Source: Flavobacteriales bacterium (GTDB taxonomy: Bacteria; Bacteroidota; Bacteroidia; Flavobacteriales; Flavobacteriaceae). Taken from it: a stretch of DNA of 64,000 nt. Below, piece by piece: positions 1 through 10,423 of the stretch. The stretch's first letter is position 1, and the number at the start of each line of letters is the position of its first letter. Made by a program: the position numbers and the translations under genes. Where the stretch lies: positions 1 to 64,000 of the forward strand of contig JADHRQ010000002.1 of assembly GCA_016777325.1 (NCBI GenBank). Direction: 5' to 3'. The notes below the pieces were generated by a model. The model saw only the letters and a list, made by a program, of their open reading frames with translations. It had not been told where the DNA came from and did no database searches.

Positions 1-1613
1 ACAGCAGCAAGTCTGTCAAGACCAAAAGCAATACCACCATGAGGAGGAGCTCCATATTTAAGAGCTTCAATTAAAAACCCAAATTGACTTGTATACTCTT
101 CTTTATCCATACCAAGTAATTCAAACACCTTCATTTGAGTGTCAAAATCGTGAATCCTTATTGACCCACCACCTATTTCATTTCCATTAAGAACTAAATC
201 ATATGCATTAGCAATAACCTTTTCAGGATTTGATTCAAGTAAATCAATAAAATCTGGTTTAGGAGAAGTGAAAGGATGATGCATTGAAAAGAATCTTTTT
301 TCTTCTTCATCCCATTCAAAAAGTGGAAAATCTGTTACCCAAAGTGGACACATTTTAGTATAATCAATAAGATCAAATCTTTTTGCAAGTTCAACTCTTA
401 ATGATCCTATTTGTTCAAGAGTATTTTTTTTATCACCAGACATAATAAATATTATATCCCCTGGTTTTGAGGATACTTTATCTAATATATGTTTTAAATC
501 TTCTTCACTAAAAAATTTATCAAAAGACGATTTTATAGAAGAGTCAATGTTATGTTTAATCCATAAAAGACCTGTAGCTCCAATCTGGGGTCTTTTAACC
601 CAATCGGTTATGCTATCTATTTCTTTTCTAGTTATTTCAGACTTATCATCAATTATAATACAAGATGTGAAATCATTATTATCAAAAATTTGAAACCCTT
701 TACCTTTTACTTCATTAGATATTTCGTTAATCTTTAGACCATATCTTAGATCAGGTTTATCAATACCATAATTTTCAATAGCAAATTCATATGTCATTCT
801 TTCAAATCGGATATCAGTCTTATTTAAAAATCTTGAAAACAATCTTGACAATAAGCCTTCAAACTGTTGAAAAATATCTTCTTGATTAACAAAAGACATT
901 TCGCAGTCAATTTGAGTAAATTCAGGTTGTCTATCTGCTCTTAAATCTTCATCTCTAAAACATTTTACAATTTGATAGTATTTATCAATTCCACCAACCA
1001 TTAATAATTGTTTGAAAATTTGAGGTGATTGAGGTAAAGCGTAATAATGATCTGGATTTAACCTACTAGGAACGATAAAGTCTCTAGCCCCTTCAGGAGT
1101 TGACTTAATTAAGTATGGTGTTTCGACATCAATAAAACTATTTTCAGACAGGTAATTTCTTACTTCAAGAGATAATTCATGCCTAAAGATCAAATTTTCT
1201 TTTACTGGCTCTCTTCTTATATCAAGATATCTATACTTCATTCTTAACTCCTCACCTCCATCTGATTCGTTCTCAATTGTAAAAGGCGGTGTAAGAGATT
1301 TGTTTAGAATGTTTAAACTGGAAACAAGAATTTCTATTTCTCCAGTTTTAATTTTTTCATTGGCATTTTTTCTTTCTATAACACTACCTTCAACCTCAAC
1401 AACATATTCTCTTCCAAGCTCTGATGCAGCAGAAAAAACTTTTTCAGTTGACCTCTCTTTATCAAATACTAATTGGGTAACACCATATCTATCCCTTAAA
1501 TCAATCCAAATTATAAAACCTTTTTCTCGTATTTTATTTACCCAACCAGATAGCTTGACAGTTTGATTTAAATTAGCTTTTGATAATTCTCCGCAATTAT
1601 TAGTTCTGTTCAT
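1..1613 (-). CDS. aspS: Aspartyl-tRNA synthetase, C-terminus truncated by window edge
   Basis: Reverse-strand translation from ATG at 1613 (MNRTNNCGELSKANLNQTVKLSGWVNKIREKGF...RYLDIRREP...FRDEDLRADRQPEFTQIDCEMSF...GAPPHGGIAFGLDRLAA) shows class II AspRS motifs; not in ORF track because it runs off the edge. Confidence 0.95.
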   Translation of the reverse strand, partial: MNRTNNCGELSKANLNQTVKLSGWVNKIREKGFIIWIDLRDRYGVTQLVFDKERSTEKVFSAASELGREYVVEVEGSVIERKNANEKIKTGEIEILVSSLNILNKSLTPPFTIENESDGGEELRMKYRYLDIRREPVKENLIFRHELSLEVRNYLSENSFIDVETPYLIKSTPEGARDFIVPSRLNPDHYYALPQSPQIFKQLLMVGGIDKYYQIVKCFRDEDLRADRQPEFTQIDCEMSFVNQEDIFQQFEGLLSRLFSRFLNKTDIRFERMTYEFAIENYGIDKPDLRYGLKINEISNEVKGKGFQIFDNNDFTSCIIIDDKSEITRKEIDSITDWVKRPQIGATGLLWIKHNIDSSIKSSFDKFFSEEDLKHILDKVSSKPGDIIFIMSGDKKNTLEQIGSLRVELAKRFDLIDYTKMCPLWVTDFPLFEWDEEEKRFFSMHHPFTSPKPDFIDLLESNPEKVIANAYDLVLNGNEIGGGSIRIHDFDTQMKVFELLGMDKEEYTSQFGFLIEALKYGAPPHGGIAFGLDRLAA

Positions 1614-1634
1614 CTTATTAATTTGTAAATATAA

Positions 1635-4600
1635 CTAGATATTTTTTAGTTTGATTCTACCAAGATGTATTATGTAGTACATAGAAGGCACAATTATTAA
1701 TGTCAAGAATGTTGCAAATGTAATTCCAAAAATAACTGTCCATGCAAGAGGTCCCCAAAAAATAACATTATCACCTCCTATATAAATGTTAGCATTCCAA
1801 TCAGCAAAAAGAGTAAAGAAATCAATATTTAATCCGACAGCTAGAGGTATTAATCCAAATATTGTTGTGATTGCAGTTAAAAGAACTGGTTTAAGCCTAG
1901 CTTTTCCAGCAGTTTTAACAAGATCTAGTGCAATATTTTTGTCTATTATATCTTCTTTTGAAAGGTTTAAGTCTATTTTTTTTCTGTCAAAGAGCAATTG
2001 CGTATAATCTATAAGAACAACTGCATTATTTACTATAATTCCAGTTAATGAAATTATTCCAAGCATTGTCATTAAAATGCTAAAGGTTAAATTAAAAATC
2101 ACTATTCCAAGAAATACACCTGTAAAACTTAGGATGATTGAAGCAAGAACTATAAATGGCTTAGAGATTGAATTAAACTGAAAAACTAATATTAGAATAA
2201 TTAATGCAATACCAGTTAAAAGAGCTCCAGAAAGAAATGATTGATTCTCAGCTTGTTGTTTAATTTCACCTGTAAATTTAAAATCTACACCTTTAGGAGT
2301 TTCAAAACCAGAGAGAGAAATTTCAGCAGTATTTACTATTTCATTTGCATTTGAACCAGCTAATATTGAAGAATAGAGTGTTACAACTCTTTGAAGATTT
2401 ATATGTTTAATTGCACTAAAAGAGGTTATGTTTCTTTCGTTTACAACTGAAGCAATTGGAACCTCTTTTGTTTTTCCAGTGGCTTGATCTCTAAATATTA
2501 TGTTTTGATTAATGATAGTGTTGATATTATTTTTATACTCTTCGTCAAGCCTTACATTGATCTGATAATCTTCGCCTTTTAATTTATAAACTCCAGCTTT
2601 AGAACCAATTATAGAATTTCTAATCGTTTGTCCAACAAGTCCAGTAGGAATCCCTAATTCACCAGCCTTTTCCCTATCGACTATAAATTCTAAACCAGGT
2701 TTACTTCTACTTACGTCAATTTTAAGTTGCTCAATTCCCTCAATATTTTCTTTATTAAGATAGTTTTTCATTGAAATTGCAGTTTCGATTAATTTTTCAT
2801 AATCATCTCCATAGATTTCAATATTTACAGGATATCCACCCGGAGGTCCTTGTGAATCTTTTTCAACAGAAATAGCTATTCCTGGAAATCTACCAATAAG
2901 CTCTAGTTGTATATCTTTTCTTAGCTCTTCACTAGACATTCCTCTTCTGTATTTAAATTCTCTCATCGTCATTGTTATAAGAGCTTTATGAGGAATTTCA
3001 CCAGTTCCCCCTGCATCAGTCTCAGGGTTGCCAGCTCCTTCTCCAACTTGTGAAATTGCAGATTCAACTAAAAAATTATAATCTCCATCAAAATACTTAG
3101 AGTTATTTGCAACTTTATAAATTTCAGATTCAATTTGTTTAGAAGTCTCATTGGTCTTCTCAATATCGGTTCCTTCGGGATATTCTAAATAAACAAGTAT
3201 TTGCTGTGGCTCGTTATCTGGAAAAAATTCAATTTTTGGTGGAAAAATTCCCATTAGCACAATTGAGAAAATAAAGAGGGCAAATGTCCCGGCTAAAAAT
3301 AAAAACGGTCTGATTCCCGACAATGCATAGGATAAAAAGCTATTATAAAGATTTTCAAGTCTCACTAAAAAAGTATTTTGAAACCTAATTGCAGAATTTT
3401 TAATAATGTATTTGTAGGACCAGAATAGAAAACATATAAAAGCTAATAGTGATCCTATAGCTCTGGTATCATTAAATAAAACAAAAATAATGGCAAAACC
3501 TCCTAATACATATGTCATTCTCATTAAGTTTTTTCTACTTATCTCTCTTTCACTTAGGTCCATAAAGCTTGAGACTAGCATTGAGTTAAAAAATATTGCT
3601 ACAATAAGCGAGGAACCTAAAATAGCAGATAATGTAATTGGAAAATATATCATAAATTCTCCCAAAGTTCCAGGCCATGTGCCTAAGGGGATAAATGCAG
3701 CAATTGTAGTTGCAGTTGAAACAATTATAGGAAGAGCAACTTCCCCGATTCCAAGTTTAGCCGCTTGAACTCTGGAAACACCTTCTTTGGACATTAGTCT
3801 ATAGATGTTTTCAACAACAACAATACCATTATCCACAAGCAGGCCAAGTCCCATTACTAATCCAAACAATACCATTCTGTTAAGTGTAAGCCCAAAGGCA
3901 GACAAAATAACTAAGGACATAAACATTGACATAGGAATAGCAAAACCAACAAATAGAGCATTTCTAAGTCCTAGAAAAAAAGTTAAAACTGTTACAACTA
4001 AAATTATACCAAAGATTAAGTTATTCATTAAGTCATTTACCGAATTGATAGTATATTCTGACTGATCATTTTGAACCACTACATCAAGATTTTCAGGTAA
4101 AAAACTTTCTTTTGCTTCATCAATTATTTCTTGAATAGAGTTTGAGGCAAAGATTGCATTTTCACCTCCTCTTTTCACTACTTCAAGCATAATAGTTTTC
4201 TTATCAAATGATCTTGTATATGATGTAATTTCTTTCTCCTTGAATGATATAGAAGCAACATCTTCGAGATAAACAGGTCCATTGTCACGTTTAACAATAA
4301 TTCTGTTTAACTCATTTGGATTTGACACCTCTCCTATAATTTTCACATTTCTTCTTTGACCAGCAGAAATTAAACTTCCTGCGGAAACAGTTACATTTTC
4401 TTGAGCGATGGCATTAATAATATCCCCAAAGCTTGTTTTTGTTGCTTTCATCATATACGGATCTACTGCAACTTCAACTTCGAAATCTTGAATTCCTCGA
4501 ACTTCTACTGTTTTAACTTGGGGTAATCTTTCTATTCTAGTATCTAAATATTCTGCATATTCTTTAAGCTCTTCAACTTTATAATCTCCAACCAGACTAA

Positions 4601-5060
4601 TGTTTAAAACAGGAAATCTTTCTGCTATATCAAATTCAAAAATATTAGGATCTACCTTAGCATTATTAAATGTTGGCCAGTCATCCCCCACGGTTACATT
4701 ATCAACTAAATCTTTTACTCTCTGCCTAGCAAGTGCCGTTGGAATCTCATCATCAAACTCGATATTAATAATTGAAATTCCTTCACTGGAAGTAGACTCA
4801 ATTTCAATTAACCCAATAACACCTTTTATCTCCTGTTCAAGAGGATCTGTAATTAGTTTTTCCATCTCTTCAGCATTATTTCCCGGGAAAACTGTTGTTA
4901 CAAAAATATTTGATGAGTTAATCTCAGGAAAAAGTTCTCTAGGCATTGTTTTATATGCAGTAATCCCTGAAACAAGAAATATTATCATAAGAACATAAAT
5001 AATTGTCTTATTATTTATAGCCCAACTTGATAGAAAAAATTCTTTATTCTTTTTATTCAT
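1635..5060 (-). CDS. RND efflux transporter permease (HAE1/AcrB-like)
   Basis: 1141 aa, RND topology, TMPRELFPEI N-terminus, GLVMGLGLLVDNGIVVVENIYR; adjacent HlyD and TolC genes. Confidence 0.95.
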   Translation of the reverse strand: MNKKNKEFFLSSWAINNKTIIYVLMIIFLVSGITAYKTMPRELFPEINSSNIFVTTVFPGNNAEEMEKLITDPLEQEIKGVIGLIEIESTSSEGISIINIEFDDEIPTALARQRVKDLVDNVTVGDDWPTFNNAKVDPNIFEFDIAERFPVLNISLVGDYKVEELKEYAEYLDTRIERLPQVKTVEVRGIQDFEVEVAVDPYMMKATKTSFGDIINAIAQENVTVSAGSLISAGQRRNVKIIGEVSNPNELNRIIVKRDNGPVYLEDVASISFKEKEITSYTRSFDKKTIMLEVVKRGGENAIFASNSIQEIIDEAKESFLPENLDVVVQNDQSEYTINSVNDLMNNLIFGIILVVTVLTFFLGLRNALFVGFAIPMSMFMSLVILSAFGLTLNRMVLFGLVMGLGLLVDNGIVVVENIYRLMSKEGVSRVQAAKLGIGEVALPIIVSTATTIAAFIPLGTWPGTLGEFMIYFPITLSAILGSSLIVAIFFNSMLVSSFMDLSEREISRKNLMRMTYVLGGFAIIFVLFNDTRAIGSLLAFICFLFWSYKYIIKNSAIRFQNTFLVRLENLYNSFLSYALSGIRPFLFLAGTFALFIFSIVLMGIFPPKIEFFPDNEPQQILVYLEYPEGTDIEKTNETSKQIESEIYKVANNSKYFDGDYNFLVESAISQVGEGAGNPETDAGGTGEIPHKALITMTMREFKYRRGMSSEELRKDIQLELIGRFPGIAISVEKDSQGPPGGYPVNIEIYGDDYEKLIETAISMKNYLNKENIEGIEQLKIDVSRSKPGLEFIVDREKAGELGIPTGLVGQTIRNSIIGSKAGVYKLKGEDYQINVRLDEEYKNNINTIINQNIIFRDQATGKTKEVPIASVVNERNITSFSAIKHINLQRVVTLYSSILAGSNANEIVNTAEISLSGFETPKGVDFKFTGEIKQQAENQSFLSGALLTGIALIILILVFQFNSISKPFIVLASIILSFTGVFLGIVIFNLTFSILMTMLGIISLTGIIVNNAVVLIDYTQLLFDRKKIDLNLSKEDIIDKNIALDLVKTAGKARLKPVLLTAITTIFGLIPLAVGLNIDFFTLFADWNANIYIGGDNVIFWGPLAWTVIFGITFATFLTLIIVPSMYYIIHLGRIKLKNI

Positions 5061-5061
5061 T

Positions 5062-6225
5062 TTAATTTATAAGTTTTACTCTTTGAGAATCTTCAACAAT
5101 ACTAGCTCCTTCTAAAACAAGCATGTCCCCAATCTTTAGACCTTCAGTGACTTCAATATCAGTGTTATTTTTATTTCCTAGTGAAATAAAAGTTTTATCT
5201 GTAATATATACTCCTTCTTTAACGTCCTGATTCATTACATAAACAAAATTTTTACCAGAAGCATCTTCTCTTACAATTTTTAAAGGAATTATAACTGCAT
5301 CTTTCTTAGAATAGATATTTATTTTAATTTTTGCATCTAAATTCTGTTTGATTTTGTTATCAATATTTTCGACAGGAACTTCAACTCTAAAAGTCCTATT
5401 ATTTGGATTTATAAAATTACCTGTTTGTATAATTTTCGACTTAATATCTTTTCCTAGAAGTGGAACTTGCACTATCACTTCAGTTCCTTCTTCTATAAAC
5501 GAAATATACTTTTCTGAAACAGATGCTTCTGCGTAAATTTTATCAAGATTAACTAATCTTAGAATTTGAGAAACACCTGGAATTAAGTTTGATCCTTGAT
5601 TTGAAATAATTTCATCTACCTCTCCATCAAAAGGAGCATAAACTTTAGTCTTAGCAAGTCTGTCTTTCATTTGCTCAACCATTTTTTGACTAGATTCAAA
5701 ATCAGCTTTACTCTTTAGAAATTGTATTTCAGATCCTATATTATTATTCCAAAGTCTTTCGGTTCTTTCAAAATTTTCTTTAGCGAAGTTTGCTTGAATA
5801 GTTAACTGCTCTAGCTGCTCCTTAAGTCCGGAGTCATTAATTTCAGCTAACAGTGTACCTTTCTTCACATTTTGACCTTCATTAACATAAATCTTTTCTA
5901 ACGTGCCTTGAAACTCAGGAAGTATTAAAATGTTTTTTCTAGTCTTAAGGTTTGCCTGTGCCTCTATATAACTATTAAATACTTTTTCTTTGATTTCATA
6001 ACTTGAAACAAGAGTGAGCTTTTCGTTTTCATCTAAGAAAGCTATACCATCGTTAATTTCATTTAGCTCAACTTGCATTGTATTCATAGTGTCTACATAT
6101 TCCTTTTTTCTTTTTTTTAACTCTTCTATATCTCCATTTTCAATTAAAGAGGTGATATTTGAGCTTCCAGATGAGTTACAGCTTATTATTAGTAGAACGA
6201 GTATTGATATATAAAATTTCTTCAT
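5062..6225 (-). CDS. RND efflux periplasmic adaptor (HlyD/AcrA family), lipoprotein signal
   Basis: ILVLLIISCNSS lipobox, EGQNVKKGTLLAEIN lipoyl-like motif, coiled-coil region; one nt from permease. Confidence 0.93.
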   Translation of the reverse strand: MKKFYISILVLLIISCNSSGSSNITSLIENGDIEELKKRKKEYVDTMNTMQVELNEINDGIAFLDENEKLTLVSSYEIKEKVFNSYIEAQANLKTRKNILILPEFQGTLEKIYVNEGQNVKKGTLLAEINDSGLKEQLEQLTIQANFAKENFERTERLWNNNIGSEIQFLKSKADFESSQKMVEQMKDRLAKTKVYAPFDGEVDEIISNQGSNLIPGVSQILRLVNLDKIYAEASVSEKYISFIEEGTEVIVQVPLLGKDIKSKIIQTGNFINPNNRTFRVEVPVENIDNKIKQNLDAKIKINIYSKKDAVIIPLKIVREDASGKNFVYVMNQDVKEGVYITDKTFISLGNKNNTDIEVTEGLKIGDMLVLEGASIVEDSQRVKLIN

Positions 6226-6227
6226 AA

Positions 6228-7559
6228 TTAATTTGTATTGTTATATAGAGTTTCTAATTCTGTCTTTATTGATATTAATTCTAAGACTGAATTCAAATAT
6301 TTTTGTTGAGAGTCAAGTAATTGAAGCTGAGCTTGTCTTAATTCAAAAGAAGAAACAATTCCTTCAAAAAATTTAATAGAATTTTTCTCCTCAATTGATA
6401 TGGATAGGTTCATATTTCGTTCGCTCACATTTAAAGCTTGAATTGCTAACTGATAATCATTTAACTTTTGTTGAACTTCAACTTGAGTTTTTTCTTGTTG
6501 TTCTTCAAGATTTGTCAATGCTTGATTCATTGCAATTTTAGCTTTCTGAGATGATACATTTAGCTTAAACGCATTAAAAATTGGAATTTCCAAATTAACA
6601 CCTAGAACAGATGAGCCAAACCAATTCTGAGATTTATTTGTGAAATCAAATTCATTATTGTATCCTGTATAGGTTCCACTGAGAAATCCCGAAACTTTAG
6701 GAAGTTGTTTTGATTTTTCAAGTTTATATTCAATTCTTTTTGTGTCAAAAATGTTTTGAGAAATCTTAACATCTATATTTTTGCTTGTATTAAAGTCTTC
6801 AAAAGAATTTGAAAAAATAATATTTTCTGCAATAAAATCTTCTATTGATGTTGATAGAACAATTTTATCATCAATATTGATTCCAAGAACTAATTTTAAA
6901 AGATTAAGTTGATTGTCTTTTGTTTTTTTTGCCTGAAGTAATGATAGCTCTGCTTGAGCTAATGTTATTTTTATTTGCTCTACATTTTCAACTTCCTCAA
7001 ATCCGTTTTTGTATAACTCTGTAACTTCAAAAAGATCTTTTCTAAAATTTTCAAGATTATTTTCTAATAAAACGATGCCTTCATTAAGGATTGAAACAAG
7101 ACTGTAAAGCTTAACTATAGATTCTCTTACCTCAAGTAAAGTTTTTTCATAAAAATTTTCTGAAGCGGACAAGTATATTTTACTATATTCTAAACCTACT
7201 AGCCATGAGCCATCAAATAGAAGTTGTTCCATTCTGACTGAACCAATTGCTGATTGTTCAGTGCCAAATTGTATTTCAGAAAACTCACCTTTTTGTCCTC
7301 CAAAAAATTCAGAAGGAATCAAGGAGGTGGAAAGCTCAAGATAATTAAGATAGTTAAGGTCTAAAGTTACATTTGGTAATCCTATTGCAATAGTTTTCCA
7401 GCGTTCTTTGTAAGCCATCTTTATTTCTCTTTCAGCATTCATTAATCTTCTGTTGTTTTCAATACCATATTCAACAGCATCATCTATACTTAAGCTTCTT
7501 GTTTCACCTTGAGAAAAACCATAACTTGTAAATACAATAAACAATAATATCTTTTTCAT
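6228..7559 (-). CDS. TolC-family outer membrane efflux protein
   Basis: TolC-like repeats; likely start is the internal Met MKKILLFIVFTSYGFSQ (7559), giving an ATGA overlap with the upstream TetR stop; ORF track extends to 7583. Confidence 0.9.
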   Translation of the reverse strand: MKKILLFIVFTSYGFSQGETRSLSIDDAVEYGIENNRRLMNAEREIKMAYKERWKTIAIGLPNVTLDLNYLNYLELSTSLIPSEFFGGQKGEFSEIQFGTEQSAIGSVRMEQLLFDGSWLVGLEYSKIYLSASENFYEKTLLEVRESIVKLYSLVSILNEGIVLLENNLENFRKDLFEVTELYKNGFEEVENVEQIKITLAQAELSLLQAKKTKDNQLNLLKLVLGINIDDKIVLSTSIEDFIAENIIFSNSFEDFNTSKNIDVKISQNIFDTKRIEYKLEKSKQLPKVSGFLSGTYTGYNNEFDFTNKSQNWFGSSVLGVNLEIPIFNAFKLNVSSQKAKIAMNQALTNLEEQQEKTQVEVQQKLNDYQLAIQALNVSERNMNLSISIEEKNSIKFFEGIVSSFELRQAQLQLLDSQQKYLNSVLELISIKTELETLYNNTN

Positions 7560-8176
7560 TTTTTTATCATTTGAATTATCCATTTTGGAATTAACTTTTT
7601 TCTTTCAGTCATCATTATGTTAAAATCCTTTTTGGAAAGATTTTCAATCTTCATAATTATTGGACTACACATAAACGGAAAAACAATTACGCTTAAAATA
7701 TTGGTTACAAAATGAATGGGATCAACCTTTCTGTAAATACCTTTTTTTACACCCTCTTGATATTGAGCTACGAAGTTTGACTTCATTATCATTTTTGTTG
7801 TAGGCATTTTTAAAAAAGATGTAGGATTATTTTTTAATTCATTTAAAAGAAAAGTTGGAAGTAACGGCTCAGCAATAATCATATCAATATATTTTTCAGA
7901 ACATAGTTTAAGTTTTTTTTCAAGTGATGTTTTATCATCATTATAAACCTCAACCATTTTACTAAGGAATTCATATAGCGTTTCGAACATTATTATTTCA
8001 AATAATCTTCTTTTACTCCTGAAATAATAGTTTAACATTGCAAGATTGATGTCAGACTCTCGAGCAATATCTCTAGTTGTAGTTGCACTATATCCTTTGT
8101 TTAAAAAGAGTGATTTAGCAGCATCTTTAATTTTTATTTCAGTATTTGAATATTTAGCTTCTGTCTTTATATTCAT
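7556..8176 (-). CDS. TetR/AcrR family transcriptional regulator
   Basis: N-terminal HTH: AAKSLFLNKGYSATTTRDIARESDINLAMLNYYFRSKRRLFEI. Confidence 0.93.
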   Translation of the reverse strand: MNIKTEAKYSNTEIKIKDAAKSLFLNKGYSATTTRDIARESDINLAMLNYYFRSKRRLFEIIMFETLYEFLSKMVEVYNDDKTSLEKKLKLCSEKYIDMIIAEPLLPTFLLNELKNNPTSFLKMPTTKMIMKSNFVAQYQEGVKKGIYRKVDPIHFVTNILSVIVFPFMCSPIIMKIENLSKKDFNIMMTERKKLIPKWIIQMIKK

Positions 8177-8190
8177 GATGCAAAATAAAC

Positions 8191-8219
8191 TTAATCAAAT
8201 GAATTAATCAAATGATTAA
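8191..8219. promoter_or_regulatory. Putative TetR operator: tandem TTAATCAAATGA repeats ending in palindrome TTAATCA-AA-TGATTAA
   Basis: 12-bp direct repeats at 8191-8202 and 8204-8215; perfect 7-bp inverted repeat at 8204-8219, 15-43 bp upstream of the tetR start codon. Confidence 0.55.
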
Positions 8220-8251
8220 TAAAAAATTAACAATTAATTAAATAGTATATT

Positions 8252-8259
8252 TATTTTTG
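8252..8259 (+). promoter_or_regulatory. Putative Bacteroidota -7 element (TATTTTTG) for GGPP synthase gene
   Basis: Matches TAnnTTTG; 10 nt before the ATG at 8270. Confidence 0.45.
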
Positions 8260-8269
8260 ATAACAGGAA

Positions 8270-9235
8270 ATGAAAGATTTTATAAAAACTTTTGAGGGGT
8301 TTCTAAAAAAAGAAATAGATTACGATAATCCAAGAAATCTTTATGAGCCTGTAAAATACTTATTAGATTCAGGTGGCAAGAGATTAAGACCTTTAATAAC
8401 ATTATTTGTCTCAGATCTTTTTACTGGAAATATATCTAATGCACTACCAGCTTCTGCAGCTCTTGAAATTTTTCACAATTTTACTCTTGCTCATGATGAT
8501 ATAATGGATAATTCACTAATGAGAAGAGGAAAGAAAACAATAAACTCTAAATGGGATGATAATACTGCAATTTTATCTGGAGATGTGATGCTGATAATCT
8601 CTTATGAAATTCTAAATAAATATGATGATTCTAAGTATTTACTATTATCTAAGCAACTAACAGAGACATCTAGATTGGTTTGTGAAGGTCAGCAAAATGA
8701 TATGGACTTTTCGATAGAAAAAAATATATCAGAAGATGACTACTTTAAAATGATTGAGAACAAGACTGCTGTTTTGATTGGATGTTCGTTTATGTTTGGT
8801 GCAATTGTATCAGAGCTAAATTCAAAAGAGATCAATGCTTTATACGAAGTAGGTAAGAACCTTGGATTAGCTTTTCAATTAGAAGATGATTTATTAGATT
8901 GCTTTGGCGACGAATCTAAATTTGGTAAAAAAATTGGAGGAGATATAATTCAAAAAAAGAAAACACTACTTTTTATCCATACTCTTTCAAAACTAGATAA
9001 TGACAAAAGGTTAGAATTTGAAAATATATTCTTCTCAGATAATACTGATGAATCAGTAAAAATAAGTTTAATAAAAAAGTATTACAAAGATTCTGGAGCA
9101 GTTAATTATATCAATAAAAAAGTTAAAGAATATTCAGAACATGCAAAAAAAATAATCAATCAAATGCAAATTGATGATAATAAAAAACTTAGCCTTAATA
9201 AATTTTCAGAACAACTTTTAAATAGAGAAATTTGA
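8270..9235 (+). CDS. Polyprenyl (geranylgeranyl/farnesyl) diphosphate synthase
   Basis: GGKRLRP, HDDIMDNSLMRRG, GLAFQLEDDLLD aspartate-rich motifs. Confidence 0.95.
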   Translation: MKDFIKTFEGFLKKEIDYDNPRNLYEPVKYLLDSGGKRLRPLITLFVSDLFTGNISNALPASAALEIFHNFTLAHDDIMDNSLMRRGKKTINSKWDDNTAILSGDVMLIISYEILNKYDDSKYLLLSKQLTETSRLVCEGQQNDMDFSIEKNISEDDYFKMIENKTAVLIGCSFMFGAIVSELNSKEINALYEVGKNLGLAFQLEDDLLDCFGDESKFGKKIGGDIIQKKKTLLFIHTLSKLDNDKRLEFENIFFSDNTDESVKISLIKKYYKDSGAVNYINKKVKEYSEHAKKIINQMQIDDNKKLSLNKFSEQLLNREI

Positions 9236-10369
9236 TATTCTTTTAATTAATGACTTTACAAAGACAATAACATTAACTGAAAGAAAAATAGAAAGCTCTT
9301 CAGCAAATGAAGTTTTTTCATCAAGAAATTTAAAGATTTTAATGGGATCATTATTTTTAAACAGATCCGAAAAAACTTTAGATCCTTTTCCTTTAGAGTC
9401 AATTAATACATCTAAAAATAAAAGGTCATAGTACCAAAACCTGTTTTTATGATTAATTTTTGAAAGAGGTTTATCTTTTTTTAAATAACTAATAATTAAA
9501 TCAATTTTATCTATGGAGTTTTTTATAGTATACCCAGTACTTGGTTTACTCCATCCTCCAGCAGTTCCTATTTTAAAAAAACTATCAGTATTTTTTTTAA
9601 AAAAAGGATAACAGGTCATGGGAATTACTCCTTTTTCTTTTTCTAAAACCTTAAAATCAAAGATTTTATTAATCTTCAGATAATTTTTAATTTCAGTTTC
9701 ATATTCATGATCTTCAATAGTGGAACTTGAGAAAAGAGTGTATTCAACTAAAGCTTTATTTTTCGAAAATGGTAAAATATACATGAATCTAATTTCATTT
9801 TGTTGATCAACACTAAAATCCATAAATGTAATTTTATTATCATCAAAACATTGATCTTTAGTTTCAATTGTCCACCCAATAAAGTGTTGTTTAAGTAATG
9901 GATATTTTTTGAAATCCAATTTTTGATCATCATATATACTCGAAAAAATAACAGATGACTGAAAATTTCCATCATCTGTCTTTACTAATTTATTTTCTTG
10001 ATCAATACTTTTAATATTTGAATTTAGATATGTAAAATTTGAAGCCTTTGAAATTTTTTTACCTATGTGGGAATAAAATTTGCTTGATTTTATCATTTTA
10101 TATTTAAATGGTTCTAAAAGAAATGAATTATGAAAGCTTGAGTCTTTGAATTCTGCATATTCCCATTCTTTAAAAACTAATTCATCTAGTAAACTTTTTT
10201 TATTTTCCCAAAACCCAAAAGTTCTGTCATTTTTATTTTTTTTATCCTTTTCAATTATTAAAATTTTCTTATCATTAAAGAAATCATCATTTATCATCGA
10301 GTTTGACAATAATAGTCCAGAAGCACCTGCTCCACAAATTATATAATCATATTTTTCCTTTGAAATCAT
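9218..10369 (-). CDS. crtY: Lycopene cyclase (CrtY/CrtL family) FAD-dependent protein
   Basis: YDYIICGAGASGLLLSNSM Rossmann motif, DRTFGFWE, GTAGGWSKPSTGYTI; adjacent to GGPP synthase. Confidence 0.85.
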   Translation of the reverse strand: MISKEKYDYIICGAGASGLLLSNSMINDDFFNDKKILIIEKDKKNKNDRTFGFWENKKSLLDELVFKEWEYAEFKDSSFHNSFLLEPFKYKMIKSSKFYSHIGKKISKASNFTYLNSNIKSIDQENKLVKTDDGNFQSSVIFSSIYDDQKLDFKKYPLLKQHFIGWTIETKDQCFDDNKITFMDFSVDQQNEIRFMYILPFSKNKALVEYTLFSSSTIEDHEYETEIKNYLKINKIFDFKVLEKEKGVIPMTCYPFFKKNTDSFFKIGTAGGWSKPSTGYTIKNSIDKIDLIISYLKKDKPLSKINHKNRFWYYDLLFLDVLIDSKGKGSKVFSDLFKNNDPIKIFKFLDEKTSFAEELSIFLSVNVIVFVKSLIKRISNFSI

Positions 10370-10423
10370 TTGATTTTATTGACCTTTTGATTATTTTCGT
10401 TGACTGGTTTACAAGATACAAAT

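Noticed and set aside
4600-4998. 132-aa plus-strand ORF inside the RND permease gene
   Set aside because: Shadow of a strongly supported minus-strand RND gene; no independent evidence.
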